A program made the translations under genes and the position numbers. Below are positions 47,061 through 60,312 of a stretch of DNA of 64,000 bases, one piece after another. The stretch is from Rosa chinensis (Eukaryota; Streptophyta; Magnoliopsida; Rosales; Rosaceae): contig NC_037090.1 of NCBI RefSeq assembly GCF_002994745.2, positions 27,944,501 through 28,008,500 of the forward strand. Direction: 5' to 3'. The stretch's first letter is position 1, and the number at the start of each line of letters is the position of its first letter. Under the pieces are notes generated by a model. It was not told the DNA's origin. It made no database searches and saw only the letters and a program-made list of their open reading frames with translations.

Positions 47061-48290
47061 CAGACACATATTCTGGATTTACTTGAACACATTTCAAATA
47101 TGATTTAATAAGATAACGCAAAAGGAAACAATTAAAAACCCTAAAAATTATCAAACAACAAAATTTGAATGAAGTCATTGCTTATATTACAGAGAGGTTG
47201 GGGGGGGGGTTCCATTAATAAAATTAAGGATAAATAGGGTATAATTAAGGAAAATTATAAGCTAATTGAGATTGTTTAGGAAATTGTGGGGTCCGGACCC
47301 TCCCGGACCTAAACGTAATTCCGCCCTTGGGGGAAATGGTTCCTTCCAAATCCCAAAGTAATCATTTTCCCTCATTCTTTCCTTGCATTTATTATATTAT
47401 TTTATTATATTATTTACAAATTTTTTAACAACTTTCCTGATAACTTTTCTTATTTTACCAAACATCAGAATGGAAAGTTGTTGGGAAATTTAATTTCCTT
47501 TCCTATGGGAAAGACAAAGGAATTATTTTCCTTTCTGTGAACCAAACAAGACCTCTCCTAGTTGCGTAGCATGTGGGGTTTTTTTTTTCTCAGCCAAAAG
47601 CATGGGCCCACAACAAAAATTTGGCTTTTGTCCTTTGAAATATAGTCACAGTTTGGATCGTCTTTTGACGACGGAGTCATTTTGACTCCTTTTTTTCTTG
47701 GGTTGGAGATGATGAGTTTGAGCTTGGGGTGTTAAAATGCATGACTCAATCGGTTGAAGATGCCCTAAAGAGGTTAGTATTTCCTTTAAAAAATGAGAAG
47801 TTTTACGGTACATCAATGTCTAGATATTCAATACATAAATAAAGTAGTCACAAACTTGTGTACCAATGCATGAAGTCGGTTTACCACTAAATAGTACGTT
47901 AATGTATAGGTATTTAATAAAAGAATGGTTCTAGAACTTGATATATTTTGTTTTTTCTTGGGGACTCCGGAGAGTGAATTAGTGATGCCCCAACTTTGTC
48001 TTGTGTTTTCCGGTCCTCGAGTCTGTCGTCGAGGTATTTACAAGTGTCAGGAGAGCACGTCTATGCTGACAAAAGCTCCCTTCCACAAAATCATCATGGG
48101 CCCCCAAAAAGCAAAGAGTCCGAGCAGATCCACCTACCGGGGCCCACACATCCAACCGTTGAAACGTGCAGGACGTTTTCAAAAATCATGAAGTGCAGGC
48201 TGGAGCTGGACGGATGTTAATTTCCGGAAAATAAATTTTTTAATTTAAATTTAAATAATAATAAAATAAAATAAAAAAAGGCGAAAAAAA
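47061..48290. other. Intergenic DNA and promoter side of the EFR3-like gene
   Basis: Contains G-rich text at 47201-47330 and short unrecognised frames at 47925-48220. No transposon end was defined. The distal 300 bp probably include the promoter of the next gene. Confidence 0.45.
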
Positions 48291-48299
48291 GGAGTAGTT

Positions 48300-48641
48300 G
48301 CGGGTGGAATACGCTGGAATTCCGGTACATGTATTTGTGAGCTGCAGCACCTCTGCGCCTCCATCATGGTCCCTGCCCTCGCAGGCATTCATCCCACAGG
48401 TAACGACATCATCTTCTTCCCAATTTGGATTCCAATTTCCCATCGATTCCAAACCTGCATTTTTTGTATTCTTGTTTGAATTTTTTTCGATGGTTTTGAG
48501 GTGTAATTGGCGTTGATGACGCAGGCTAGAGGGTAAACCCCGTGTCAATTCTCAACGCCCTTTCTTTCCCAAATTTCCGGAGTTGGCTTTGGAAGGGAAA
48601 GAAACGGCGACAAGGTTTTCCGAGGACGGCGATCATCGAAA
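48300..48641 (+). promoter_or_regulatory. 5' UTR with a probable intron
   Basis: A donor CACAG|GTAACG near 48399 and an acceptor GACGCAG|GCTAGAGG near 48525 suggest an intron of about 125 nt in the leader. No ATG-led frame of interest precedes 48642 in the spliced leader except a short one at 48542. Confidence 0.5.
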
Positions 48642-51600
48642 ATGAGCGCGGTTTCGGGTGTAGTGTCTCGCCAAGTTTTGCCTGCTTGCGGCAGTCTCTG
48701 TTTCTTTTGCCCCGGGCTGCGTGCCAGGTCCCGCCAGCCCGTCAAGAGGTACAAGAAGCTCATTGCTGATATTTTCCCCAAAAACCAGGTTCGCCTCTTG
48801 TTTCTTGTTTAACAAGTCAATTTTCATTCATGTTTTTTGCTTGGCTTTTTGTGTGTAAATTTGTTCAAGTTTTGGTGTACTTGCCATGTAGTAATCCAAG
48901 TGTTTCCGTGACTTGTTGTTACTGACCCTTACATGGTCTAATCTAGTGGATTGAGAATCGGCTTGATTGGTTGAGTTTCGACACTTATATTAACTGAATG
49001 CTCTTGTCAGTTATTCTCACTACTCGCTTGGTACTTGATCCAACTGACCGGTAATCTGCCTGTCCTGTTTCAACTGTCAAGGCTAGGGAAAGAATCTATT
49101 TGTCGTGTAAATGCGTGTTGTGTAACTTCTGAACACAATCGTGTAAAGTAACGTTAAAATTTGATGGTGGTTCTGATAACTGATCGCAGACAGAACGTCT
49201 CACATTGAAATATTGTGATACTCATTTACACAAGAATTTATAGGAATTTTGAAATTGTTTATGGATCTGCATTTGAGAAATGGAGTATCCTTAGTGTTGT
49301 GTGCCATGTTGTTGTTAAGTATAGACCTTATGTATGATGCTCTGTGTTTTTCTTTCCAATGTTTGATGCTTACCTTCTTATTGACATTACGATTAGTTTT
49401 TTCAATGAAGATAGTTCGCGTATATAGGGTGTAGAAAGGAAGGCACTTCCACTAGGTACTTTACAATAAAAACAACTTTCTATTACACTATTATTATACA
49501 AGATTATACTTCTTTAGCCTCTTTATATATATACTTGTTGTTAATTTTTTTCTTTCCTTTTTTTCATTCTTGTAATTTATATTCCTAATGCAAGGGGGAG
49601 TCCTCAGAGACCATTTTGTAATAACATTTATTTGTCTGGTACTCCATTAAGGGAATATGTTCTTCTTTGGTGGCATATATCATGGTTAGCAACCATTAAT
49701 TATATTTTCTTTGCATCCTTCAAAAAGACAAAGTGCTCCTGTACTGTCTTCCATAATTCTCTTAGCGGAGGCTTGGTTCCATTGTTTGGAACTCAGCTTT
49801 GAGCTCTTAGTTTTCTGGATCTTCAATAAATTATTTGTTTCATTGAGCGTGATACATTTGGCTCTTAGTGAAATATATTTTACATGTGTTTAGGTTGGTT
49901 ATGCATTTTAGCATCAATGTTGTTCCTCTTTCCCAGTGAATTCCACGTCTTTCCCTTTGCTTTTTTGTCCTTGACTTTTAGTGTGTGTAGTATCAAATTT
50001 GGGATTTGTTTGTCATACTTTGGCAGGAAGAAGGACCAAATGATCGGAAGATAGGAAAATTGTGTGAATATGCTGCTAAAAATCCTTTGCGGATTCCAAA
50101 GGTATTAGTTATATCTTTCAAAACCTTAATATAATGCCTCTAAGCCAGGACCTTCCACTTTGGTAGTCACACGCTTCACCAAAATATTTTACTATAACTT
50201 CCCTTTAAATATAATTGAATTAGCTCATGATTATTTTAAAGTTATTATCATTGTACGAGTAATGAAGACCAATTTGACAAGTATGTATATGTTTTTTTCT
50301 GAGGTTGATTGTTAATCAAAATCTGGAGACCTTACAGGAGCTGCATCTAGCATATATTCCTGAAAACCTTTTCTTTTTTTTTTTGGAAATCCCATCTACT
50401 GATAAATATGTAAAGTTCTTGACGTCTGACCAAAGTTGCAAATTTGTGAGCAGATCACAACCTCTCTTGAGCAAAGGTGTTACAAAGAATTGAGAAATGA
50501 GAATTTTCAATCCACAAAAATTGTCATGTGCATTTACAAGAAATTGCTGATAACTTGCAAGGAGCAAATGTGAGTTCATCCTTCTTGAGTTTTGTTCTAT
50601 ATAAAATATATGTGGAAATATTTGGATTTGATATATCTCATTGTTTGCTGGATTCGTTAACTTCAATGTTACTGCATGATCCATTTGCTTCTCTTCCTAT
50701 TTTTTTTCTGCAAATTGATTATTACTTACTAAAGCACTTGTTTTATCCTTGGACTGAAAAGCTTTGACAAATACCTCTGGGATCTATAAGCTAAAGCTAA
50801 GTCGACACTGTACTCTACACCCTAAAGTAACCACTATTCCTCTAACTAGGAAACAAAAACTAAACAGAAAGGGGCAGTTTCCTATCCTGAATTTTATTAA
50901 TATCACTTATATCGCTTGGCAGACTGATGACTTGGAATCATTGAGGTGGAATCATATGTTCTCTATCACTATATATGTGTGTAGGTGTAGGTGTTTCTGT
51001 GTGATCAAGTTACGTTGTTGATTTATGTTCAGTGACATTTTCTTAGGCCTCTCTTTGCGAGTAGCTTGCTCAGCATTATGCATACCCTTCTGGATCAATC
51101 ACGCCAAGATGAAATGCAAATTATAGGATGCCAGACTCTTTTTGACTTTGTAAATAATCAGGTTGGTGCATATGGTACTGTGGTCTATATTTTTTACTAT
51201 CTACTCATAAATTACATGTTTGGAACCTGATTAAACATATCTTACAATGGTACTCATTTTGTCTCACTTATTGTTGCAGGTGGATGGAACATACATGTTT
51301 AACTTAGAAGGATTTATTCCGAAACTCTGTCAGATAGCTCAAGAGCCAGGGGAAGATGAAAGGGCAAATAATTTACGTTGTGCTGCACTGCAAGCCCTTT
51401 CTTCAATGGTATTCTTCTCATATTCTTTCTATTGCCTGTTTAATATCTCAGGATAACATCCTGACATTGAATGTGTAGAGATCCACAGTGCAAAAGTGTC
51501 TCTGTAGTGCTCATTATATGTATCCATTCCAACCTGATTAAACATATCTTGCAATATTGTCCCTTTTCCATGAAAATAACTTCCAAATGATATCTCTTGA

Positions 51601-54600
51601 AAATTATGCTTTTCATGATCTTAAAGCCGGAATCTACATATTCTACTGCAAGTTTGAAATATCTGAACTTTCTTTGTAGGTTTGGTTTATGGGCGAGAAT
51701 TCTCACATATCAGTCGAGTTCGATAATGTAAGTAGATCTGAAGTTTCTATCCCCTTGCAACTTGCAACTATATTATTTGTCTACTTTTAAAAGTTTGTAT
51801 TAATTACACGCTAGCTGTTACCTTCAAATTTCCTTGCTACAAACCTTGGGATTTTGACCACGTTTTAGCGGAAGGCTCCATTTAATTTGGATTTGAAATT
51901 TAGATCAAAGGGGAAGAAGCATAAAAACGTTATATACAAAGGATGTCACAATTTTGGCACTTCTTTAGAAATGTTGTTTTGATAGAATAGCAGCTGACTT
52001 TAGTCTGTATTAAAGTTGTAGCAAGAAAGGAATTATTTAGTGAGCTATGTTGCTCACATTGCAGTTAACAGAGAGAATAGAAAAACATACAAAGGATAGA
52101 AAAAACAAATTAGCACCGAGAGTTGGAGAGTATATCTTTGGCCAGTTCTGTATATACATTTAATATTATAAAATATCTCCTTCTTTATTAGTGAAGACTG
52201 ACTAAACCTTGCACTTTTATTTGTAAATATCATCATACAAAGCTATAATTATGTGGAGACGTTTCATTGGTTCCTCACATTGTGTAATCTTTAAGGTAGG
52301 ACTGAGTTCCACCTTAAATTATCTTGATATTGTTCTCTTCCTTGTTTGAAAACAGATTGTCGCAGTGGTCTTGGAAAACTATGGAGGTTTTAAGGAAGCT
52401 GAAGGTTCGCAGATTCAGTGGGTGCAGGAAGTTCAAAAAGATGAGGGTCATGTTTCTCCACAAGATGTCAGAATCAGGATTCCTCCTTGGAGTGCCATTG
52501 TGGATGCCATAGGCGAACTAAAAGTATCAGAGTAAGTCTCTGTTGGCACAAGATATTTGCATACCCTTACATTGCTCGTTGAATACATCATTGCATATCA
52601 GTTATTAATGTTTCTTTTTGTTCAATACTATAGGGAAGATGCCAAGAACCTCTGTTTTTGGTCCAGGGTTTGCCTTCATAACATGGCAAAGTTAGCCAAA
52701 GAGGCTACAACAATAAGACGTGTCCTGGAATCTTTGTTCCGCTACTTTGATAACGAAAACTTGTGGTCTCTTGAACATGGGCTTGCCATCTCAGTCTTAA
52801 AGGATATACAATTCTTAATGGATAATTCTGGTATTTATTTATTTACTTTTGAATAGAAATCAGTTCTTTAATTTTTAAACTCATATTTTGTAGTCCTATG
52901 CAGCTGTTCAAACCACAAATGCTGTTGATCTATCTTCCATTGACATATGCACTCATCCAGCCTTTGATCTGTCTATGCTGCAGGGCAAAATACCCATGTT
53001 TTGCTATCCATCTTAATCAAGCATCTCGACCACAAAAATGTCCTTAAACAACCCAACATCCAGCTTGACATAGTGGAGGTAACTACCTCCCTCGCTCTAC
53101 ATGCCAAGGTTGAACCTTCTGTAGCAATAATTGGGGCTTTAAGTGATGCCTTGAGGCATTTGAGAAAGAGCATCCACTGCTCTCTGGATGATGCCAATCT
53201 CGGGACAGATGTCATCAAATGGAACAAATGCTTTAGAGAAGAGGTGGATAAGTGCCTTGTACAGCTATCATATAAGGTGATAACAGTTACTGAATACTCT
53301 TTCTACTCCAAATCCATTATCCTGTAGTGTTTTGAGCTAGACTTTCTTCTTGTAGTGTTAGTTCTCTTTTCAGTTCAAATAGTTTGATGAGTCTTTGCAA
53401 GTTTCCAAATGGTTAAATTTCACTTGCGATTTTTATTGAATTTATCGTATGTGCACATTACCAGAAGTAAAAAGATAAATAACATACAACTAAGTTATCG
53501 TTGTTGAACAGATCGGAGAACCAGGACCAATTCTTGATGCTATGGCTGTTATGCTGGAGAATATTTCAACTATTACAGTGATAGCCAGAACTACAATTGC
53601 TGCTATTTATCGTACTGCTCAAATTGTAGCTTCCTTACCAAATTTGTCCTATCAAAACAAGGCAAGTAGAATTTATGGTCTTGTACTTATTCCTCTGTTA
53701 ACATAAATTTAGTCTAATAAATTACTTTCAATTTATTTATTGTGCATTCGTTTATAGGCTTTCCCAGAGGCATTGTTTCACCAATTACTCCCAGCTATGG
53801 TTCATCCAGACCATGAAACACGTGTTGGAGCTCATCGCATCTTCTCTGTTGTTCTTGTGCCATCTTCGGTTTCGCCTAATCTATTCTCATCTAATACCGG
53901 GACAAAAAGGGCCTTTGATCTTCACAGGACACTCTCAAGAACTGTCTCTGTGTTTTCTTCTTCAGCTGCCCTTTTTGAGAAGCTGAGGAGAGAGAAAATT
54001 TCCTCACGGGAAAGTATTTGTGAAGAAGATGAAAACATTGTTCCGGAGGGGGAAGAAAGAGATACCAATAATGGGTTTCTGAGCAGATTGAAGTCATCTT
54101 ATAGTCGGACATATAGTATGAAAAGCTTGCCTGCACCTTCAACACCAAATGAAAATTCCATGAGCAATACTAAGGAACTTGTGAGTAATTCCAAATTTTT
54201 TATTGTTAACATTTATCTGCATGTCTATGGCAAAATAACTATTTAAATATCTTATCTATTTTATCATCGGAGTTACATATTTAGCCCTGCCGCCTTCATT
54301 CACATGACCGTTCACATACCTCTTTAATGATGAACATTTTCTCGTTTGGGTAATGAGCCCTCTATCAATGGTGATGCACGAATTTAGGTTTGCATAGAGT
54401 AGTAGTATAGGAAGTCACCTTGCATTCGTTTTTCTTTTTGAAGAATAAAAAATTAAAAAATTAAAAACCTTGCATATGTGTGTGTGTGTATTTCTTTTTT
54501 AAGAATAAAAAAAAAAACTTGCAGAAATATTTCTACACTCTTATAGTAGTGTTTTGCCATTCAAAAAAAAAAAAAATAGTAGTGTTTTGACTTTGGTGTC

Positions 54601-57600
54601 TATAATTTGATTATGGAGTGGAATACTGGATTGCCAGGATTATGGTTGGACTGGGGTCCCAGGTTCCAGTCTCCTGGCATACATGTTTTGAAACTGTAGT
54701 ATCTATATAGTGGTTGACTTTGTCAAGACTTTCTTCGCTCATTCCATAACAATTTAAGTTTTTGGGATCCAGGATTCAGTGGTCTCATAACATGGTAGTA
54801 GCTATAAATGCCAAGGCGTTGAGTCCTAACCTCCAATCCCCCCTCCACACATCTTTGTAGATTTACAAGATGTAGGGTGGGGCTGTACCTATATGTTTCT
54901 ATCTGTTTGGTTCTGTCTGCCTCTCCAGTGCAGGATGAGGCTGCAAATGAGGGATGGTGTTAGCCACTAGCTTGATATTCATTGTTGGCACAGTCCATAA
55001 AAGCATATATAGGAGTTCAATGATTGAGTCTTATGTAACAAAAATGATTAGTTTATCCTTACCATTTATATTTCTTAAATCACAGGAGGCTAATTCCCTC
55101 AGGTTGAGCAGCCACCAGATAACTCTCTTGCTTTTATCAATTTCGGCACAATCCATCTCTCCTGGGAACATGCCTGAAAACTATGAAGCAATTGCTCATA
55201 CCTACAGCCTTGTATTACTCTTCTCTCGGGCCAAGGTAATGGTAGTCTGTACTTATATCATGTTTAATAATATCTTCTTAGTGCTTAAGATGTTAAAGAA
55301 GTTAATATATTTGCAAGCAGGGGAGTCACTGAAGCCACTTTTTATTGGAATTATTACTGGAGATTTACAGGAATTTTGGTCATTTTAGTTCGACTAAAAT
55401 ATTAAGAGCATTTGTTCCTTTGCCTGAAATTCTTTAATCTATTCTTTATTGCCTTAATCCCATTCTTATGCAACTGATTGTGGCATCAGGAAAGGTTGAT
55501 TAATTCTAGACATTCAATCACATGCATAGGAATCTCAGAACAGTTATAATTATTATGACATTCTATTGTGTAATTGTACTGGAATGAGAGATGACCTTTT
55601 ATTCTTTCGCAGCTTTTTTTGGGGGGGGGGGGGGGGGCTTATCAATTTTTATTTTGAATATACCCATAAAGTTTCTAAAGATGGATATAATAGGAATTTG
55701 TTTCGTCTTCCATAACTTATTTAAACTCTTGGTAGGTCATTCCTACTTCTTAGGCCGCTCTGTTTAAGAGAGTATTTTCACCATGAGAAACTCTAGTTCT
55801 CAAGTAAATGTTAGAAGTAGAATCATCTATATTCATTATCCTGTATTCTACTCATGATGACCTTTAAAATTTCCCCTGTTCTTTCTTCTTATTTTTTATT
55901 CCTTCCAGAATTCCTGCATTGAGGTTCTTGTTCGAAGTTTTCAGCTGGCATTTTCCTTACAAAATATTTCTCTTATTGAAGGAGGTAAGCCCCACAGTAT
56001 GTCCAAATTAACGAGCATCATTTGATTTATGCCTTTGTTTCCATTAATGATAAGATACTATAGTTACTTGGTTACGTTGATGATAAGATACTAACTTGCT
56101 AGTTGTTTCCATTTATTAATATTAGTTAGATAGGAATGAAGACATGAAAAAAGTAATCAATAAATCCTTTTGAAGGAAGGAAAGAGAGATATAAAAGATG
56201 AATAAGTAAACAGCGGTTAAGTACGAATAAATGTTTTATTCGTAGATGTTCTTGCAGCATTCATTGTCATTTATAATCGAAGAAAATATGAAGAAGCTCG
56301 ATATTGCATATCAGGTTGTTAGTTCAAGCCACTTTGATTGTTTCATTTCAGGGCCATTGCCACCATCGCGTCGCAGGTCCCTGTTTACCCTGGCAACTTC
56401 AATGATTCTATTTTTATCAAAAGCATACAATTTTTTCTCTCTGGTTGATAGAGTCAAGGCAGCACTGACGGATAAAAAGGTATCTAATTTGATTCAGAAG
56501 ACACTTATTGACATAGGTTACGTTGTGCATTTAAGTAGACATAACACCATTATATAAATTCAGGTTGATCCGTTCCTACATCTGGTTGAAGAGTACAAGT
56601 TACAGGCTGTTAAGGCTGGACCTGACCATCCCACATATCTCTATGGATCCAAGGAAGATGACAATTTGGCATTAAAATCTCTGTCACAAATAGTGATTAC
56701 TGAAGAGCAGAGTAGGGAATCATTTGCTTCTGCAATTGTGAAGAGCTTGGACAATTTGTCAGAAGTAAGCCTCAAGACAATTAAAATGTGTTGGACCCAT
56801 AGATAGTAAAAGAAGAATGTTAGTTATGCTATAATATTTATAATGACTAGTGGAGCTATTTATATGCAGTCTGAATTGTCTTCTATAAAGGAGGAGTTGC
56901 TCAATGATTTCATACCTGATGATATCTGTCCACTAGGAGCACAATTGTTCACGGAAGCTCCGAAAAAACTTTATCAGGTTGATTTCACAAATAGCGAATC
57001 TATTAAGGAGGTAAGAATCCAGCATAGATTTCTGTTTTTTATTTTTCTTTTTCTTTTTGTTTTCTGTTGTTGCTAGGATCGTCCAAGCGACTTACCGCCA
57101 CACCTCACTTAGAGGTGGTAAGCAAAAAGTTGTCTAGGTTAATTCATGCTTGCAAATAGCAGACTTATAATTTTACTCTCTTGTTGCAGGATGCTCCATT
57201 ATTTTCAATGGAAGATGATTCTGTTCCAGGCTCATCTAATAGCCACCAGAATAGTGTAGAGTTGTCTATGGATCTTCCCATTCTTTTGAATGTTAATCAA
57301 CTAATGGAATCGGTATGTTAGCCGCTACATGCTATCTTAGTTTTTATTGCTTAGAAGAAACACAAATATTTGTTGGTTTGTTTATCAAGCAAGATTCACC
57401 ATCAATATTTTGATATCATTCTTTATGCATTCAGGTCCAGGAGACAGCAAATCAAGTTGGAAGGTTTTCAGTCTCAACTAAACCTGATGTATCTTACAAG
57501 GAAATGGCCGGCCACTGTGAGGCACTTCTGCTAGGAAAGCAGCAGAAGATGTCCAAGTTCATGAGTTCTCAAAAGAAAGAGGAATGTTTGATGAACTTCT

Positions 57601-57962
57601 CTTTACAAAATCATAATGACTACCTGCAAGAGACAACGCCCGATTCTTATATAGGCATTGGTTCCCATAGGGTACTTTCTGGCCATAACTCAAAACTATG
57701 CATACTTGTGTTAGTTCAATCACATCTTTGACGCTATGAATAATTCATATATACTGTAAGGTTTTTGAGTCTGTTTGTGCGCAATAAAATGCAGAGCGGT
57801 AATGCTTTTGCTGACCACACTGCCACTTCATACAAACTACCGCCAACCCCAGGCCATGTCCCAATGCTTTGTGCAGCGGAATACCAGCATAATCCCCACT
57901 CCTCCTTCAGACTACCAGCCTCAAATCCATATGATAACTTCTTAAAAGCTGCCGGTTGCTGA
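48642..57962 (+). CDS. EFR3-like ARM-repeat membrane-scaffold protein (19 coding exons, 1,030 aa)
   Basis: Exons: 48642-48788, 50027-50101, 50454-50569, 51047-51161, 51280-51408, 51680-51727, 52356-52531, 52634-52830, 52984-53276, 53512-53661, 53758-54180, 55086-55235, 55909-55984, 56352-56479, 56564-56764, 56870-57010, 57190-57312, 57435-57671, 57795-57962. They sum to 3,093 nt with matching phases and no stop. The N-terminus MSAVSGVVSRQVLPACGSLC then CFFCPGLRARSRQPVKRYKK has the Cys cluster and basic stretch typical of plant EFR3 homologues; acylation there would tether it to the plasma membrane. The body is helical repeats (IPPWSAIVDAIGEL, HVLLSILIKHLDHKNV, LPAMVHPDHETRVGAHRIFS). EFR3 proteins anchor PI4-kinase complexes; plant members are called EFOP or SEMI-ROLLED LEAF 2-like. 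Intron 10 is GC-AG (AAG|GCAAGT). The model looks intact. Confidence 0.92.
55621..55637 (+). repeat. G homopolymer (17 nt) in an intron of the EFR3-like gene
   Basis: Preceded by a T run in intron 12. Same type as 2374-2393 and 32158-32177. Confidence 0.85.
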
Positions 57963-58460
57963 CTCTGTAGAGGTATGCAAGGAAAGGTGGTAAAAAGCTC
58001 AAAAGGGTCAGCATCTCTGAGCATGTCTATTCTTTTTTTCTTTTTCTTTTGTTGGGGTTAATTATTCTCTAGGCTTTGTAAAGAGACTGTTGTTATCAAA
58101 GATCAGCGAAAGTTGTTAGCTTTTCATTTCCAATTCTTTCATTCTTTTCCTTTTCCAATACTGTAGACGATAGTCATGAGGAAGTAGCCTTATTATATTG
58201 CTTCTTCCCTGATTATCTCAAGTTTCTGCAGCCTTCTAGCTTCTCTGTTAGTGATTTAAACGTTTTTTTGTACAAAAGTTAATTTATTTTTCAGAAGTCA
58301 ATTTATTTGTCACTATCCATCTTAACGTATGTACATTCCAAACTTAACTCCTATTATTTGATATTCACTTTGGTTTAATTTCTTCTATAGTTCTGAGGAC
58401 TCTTGTTGCAAACTCATGTAATATCTTTAGTTGCGTGTCTTCTGAGAATAAAATTTGGCT
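57963..58460 (+). terminator. Probable 3' UTR of the EFR3-like gene
   Basis: T-rich sequence after the stop; AATAAA occurs in GAGAATAAAATTTGG near 58445 and is a candidate polyadenylation signal. The exact end is unknown. Confidence 0.45.
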
Positions 58461-59338
58461 GGAACATCTACCTCGCAGTTGTCTATTCCTGATGGAGGTC
58501 TCAAAATATAGAGGTGGAAATACCAGGGGTTTTAACTACATAGAAATTGAAGGGTAATTTGCCAGAGTCAATATGGATGGAAACTATCAGTCCTGCTTAC
58601 GTAAAGGACTTTGAAAAACAAATAGATTTCAACCACATATTAAATTTACATGCAAAAACTAGAATTTTTATCACAAACAATCCCTGAAGTTTGGAACATT
58701 TCACACTCTGGTCTCTAACATTCAAACAATCCCTGATGTTTGGGACATTTCACACTTTGGTCCCCAACATTCAAAAACTATCACATTGGAACCTCGAAAA
58801 ATCGCTGGGCTTTCAAGCCAAACAAAGAAGAGAAGGGAACAAATCCCTGTCCTCCTAGTTGGAGGTTCACTACTACCAACCATGAAGAAGAAATTTTGTT
58901 GAAACAACTGCCGTCGAGCATACTCTAACAGAGCTTGGTCAGAGTTTTTCCTCTATGCCGTTCTATCAGTTGACCAAGAGAAAGATTCAAGTTCAAAATT
59001 TTTGCAACTATATTGTTTTAGTATCATACAAAATCTTTATATATTTTTTTCTCATCTCTTTTATCCTCAAAATCTAACCAAATATATATTATTTCTTCCA
59101 TCCTTGATGAAAGGAAGATTTGAACCTGTGATTTCTAGAATGTTAGTTAAGTCAATTAACCAACAAGTCATGATTCATCGACATCAAACAAGATATTTAT
59201 TCATCAAGGCATCATTAACATTAAGGACTATCAAGTTTGAGGTCCAGGAAAGAAACCACCACCATAATCAGTAAAAACTATCAATTTTCAAATATGACTG
59301 TTGAGACCTTTAAATCACTTTAATGAGCCTCTCGATAA
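58461..59338. other. Intergenic DNA with a short tandem duplication
   Basis: Around 58674-58770 a segment of about 50 bp (CAAACAATCCCTGAAGTTTG / CAAACAATCCCTGATGTTTG) occurs twice in tandem. Such CAATCCCTGA text is common at the ends of plant inverted-repeat elements. No gene is seen. Confidence 0.45.
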
Positions 59339-59384
<46 letters not shown>

Positions 59385-59462
59385 CTAGAGCGAGGCCTTG
59401 CTCTGAAATAAAAGTGCGAAGTTAGAGTTTAAGGTCACTTTTCGGTCTCATATCCACCTTGT
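59339..59462. mobile_element. CA/TA microsatellite and truncated MITE
   Basis: A CA run, then TA run (59340-59382), is followed by AGAGCGAGGCCTTGCTCTGA and TTTTCGGTCTCATATCCACC, the left end of the MITE type at 22448-22841. It stops at about 59460, where viral-type sequence begins; no right half is found in the window. Confidence 0.65.
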
Positions 59463-60312
59463 TAGCTGTTCTTCTTCCCTTTTTGGAAGTTCTTTGATAA
59501 AATCTAGTTTGTATTCCAATTTTTTCCAATTGGGAGATTATATCTGGCATGTTTTTTTAGATCTGGCACGTTTTTTTAGATGATCTTGACATCTAGATAA
59601 TTCTTTTATCATATTCTAATGTTTCTCATCAAAAAAAATTCTAACAGAGAATTCAACTTCTCTAATATTAATTCAGACATTGTCCCATTAGGGATTCCCA
59701 TTTGGGTTAATGCTCATACACCCGGATTCTATCAAAATACCTCCCAAAAACCCCAACAAATTAGTTTTATTCCTCTTCACCCAGCCTCCTGTCCTTTTCT
59801 TTCCTATCTACCCAACTTATCCATTTTTCATACCATCAGTACCCTTCTGTTGATTATTTGCTTTAGTTTATAATATGTTTAATATTGTTTACATTTGATG
59901 AAACGTGGTGGACCCATTCTTAAAGGTATTTGTTTAAACAGAAGTGTGATAGAATTCATCCTCTATTTCAAAGGTAAACAGTACTTTTTACTATTCATAA
60001 TTTCGATTGTCGACAGACTTGAGTTGAATGCTATCTGTAAAAATACTAGCAAAGAGTTGCAAAAAGAGAGAGAAAAATTGAGAAAATTGAAAGAATATAG
60101 AGAAAGTCTTAATAGAGAAACTCCCAACTATTGGGATATCATCTACAGACTTTAAACCAAAATTTATAGAATAGAACAAGATATTGATAATCTCTTATAT
60201 GTTCTAGAAGAGGAACAAAAACCTCTTGATTATTTGAGTATTGGTTAGATCCGCAAAGCACTGGTAGTGGTATCAGAGCTTGTAAAATAGCTCAAAGGAG
60301 AACCCCTCCTAA
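59463..60312 (+). other. Leader region of the endogenous pararetrovirus
   Basis: Short frames at 59619-59873 and 59895-60155. The end of the latter is a charged helix (LQKEREKLRKLKEY) that may be the tail of a terminal viral frame, since the viral genome is circular. A stop at 60153-60155 interrupts it, and the same frame continues to about 60245. Confidence 0.5.
60268..60279 (+). promoter_or_regulatory. Primer binding site for tRNA-Met (minus-strand start)
   Basis: TGGTATCAGAGC, identical to the 12-nt site used by Caulimoviridae, located 33 nt before the ATG at 60313. By convention it is the origin of the viral map. Confidence 0.9.
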
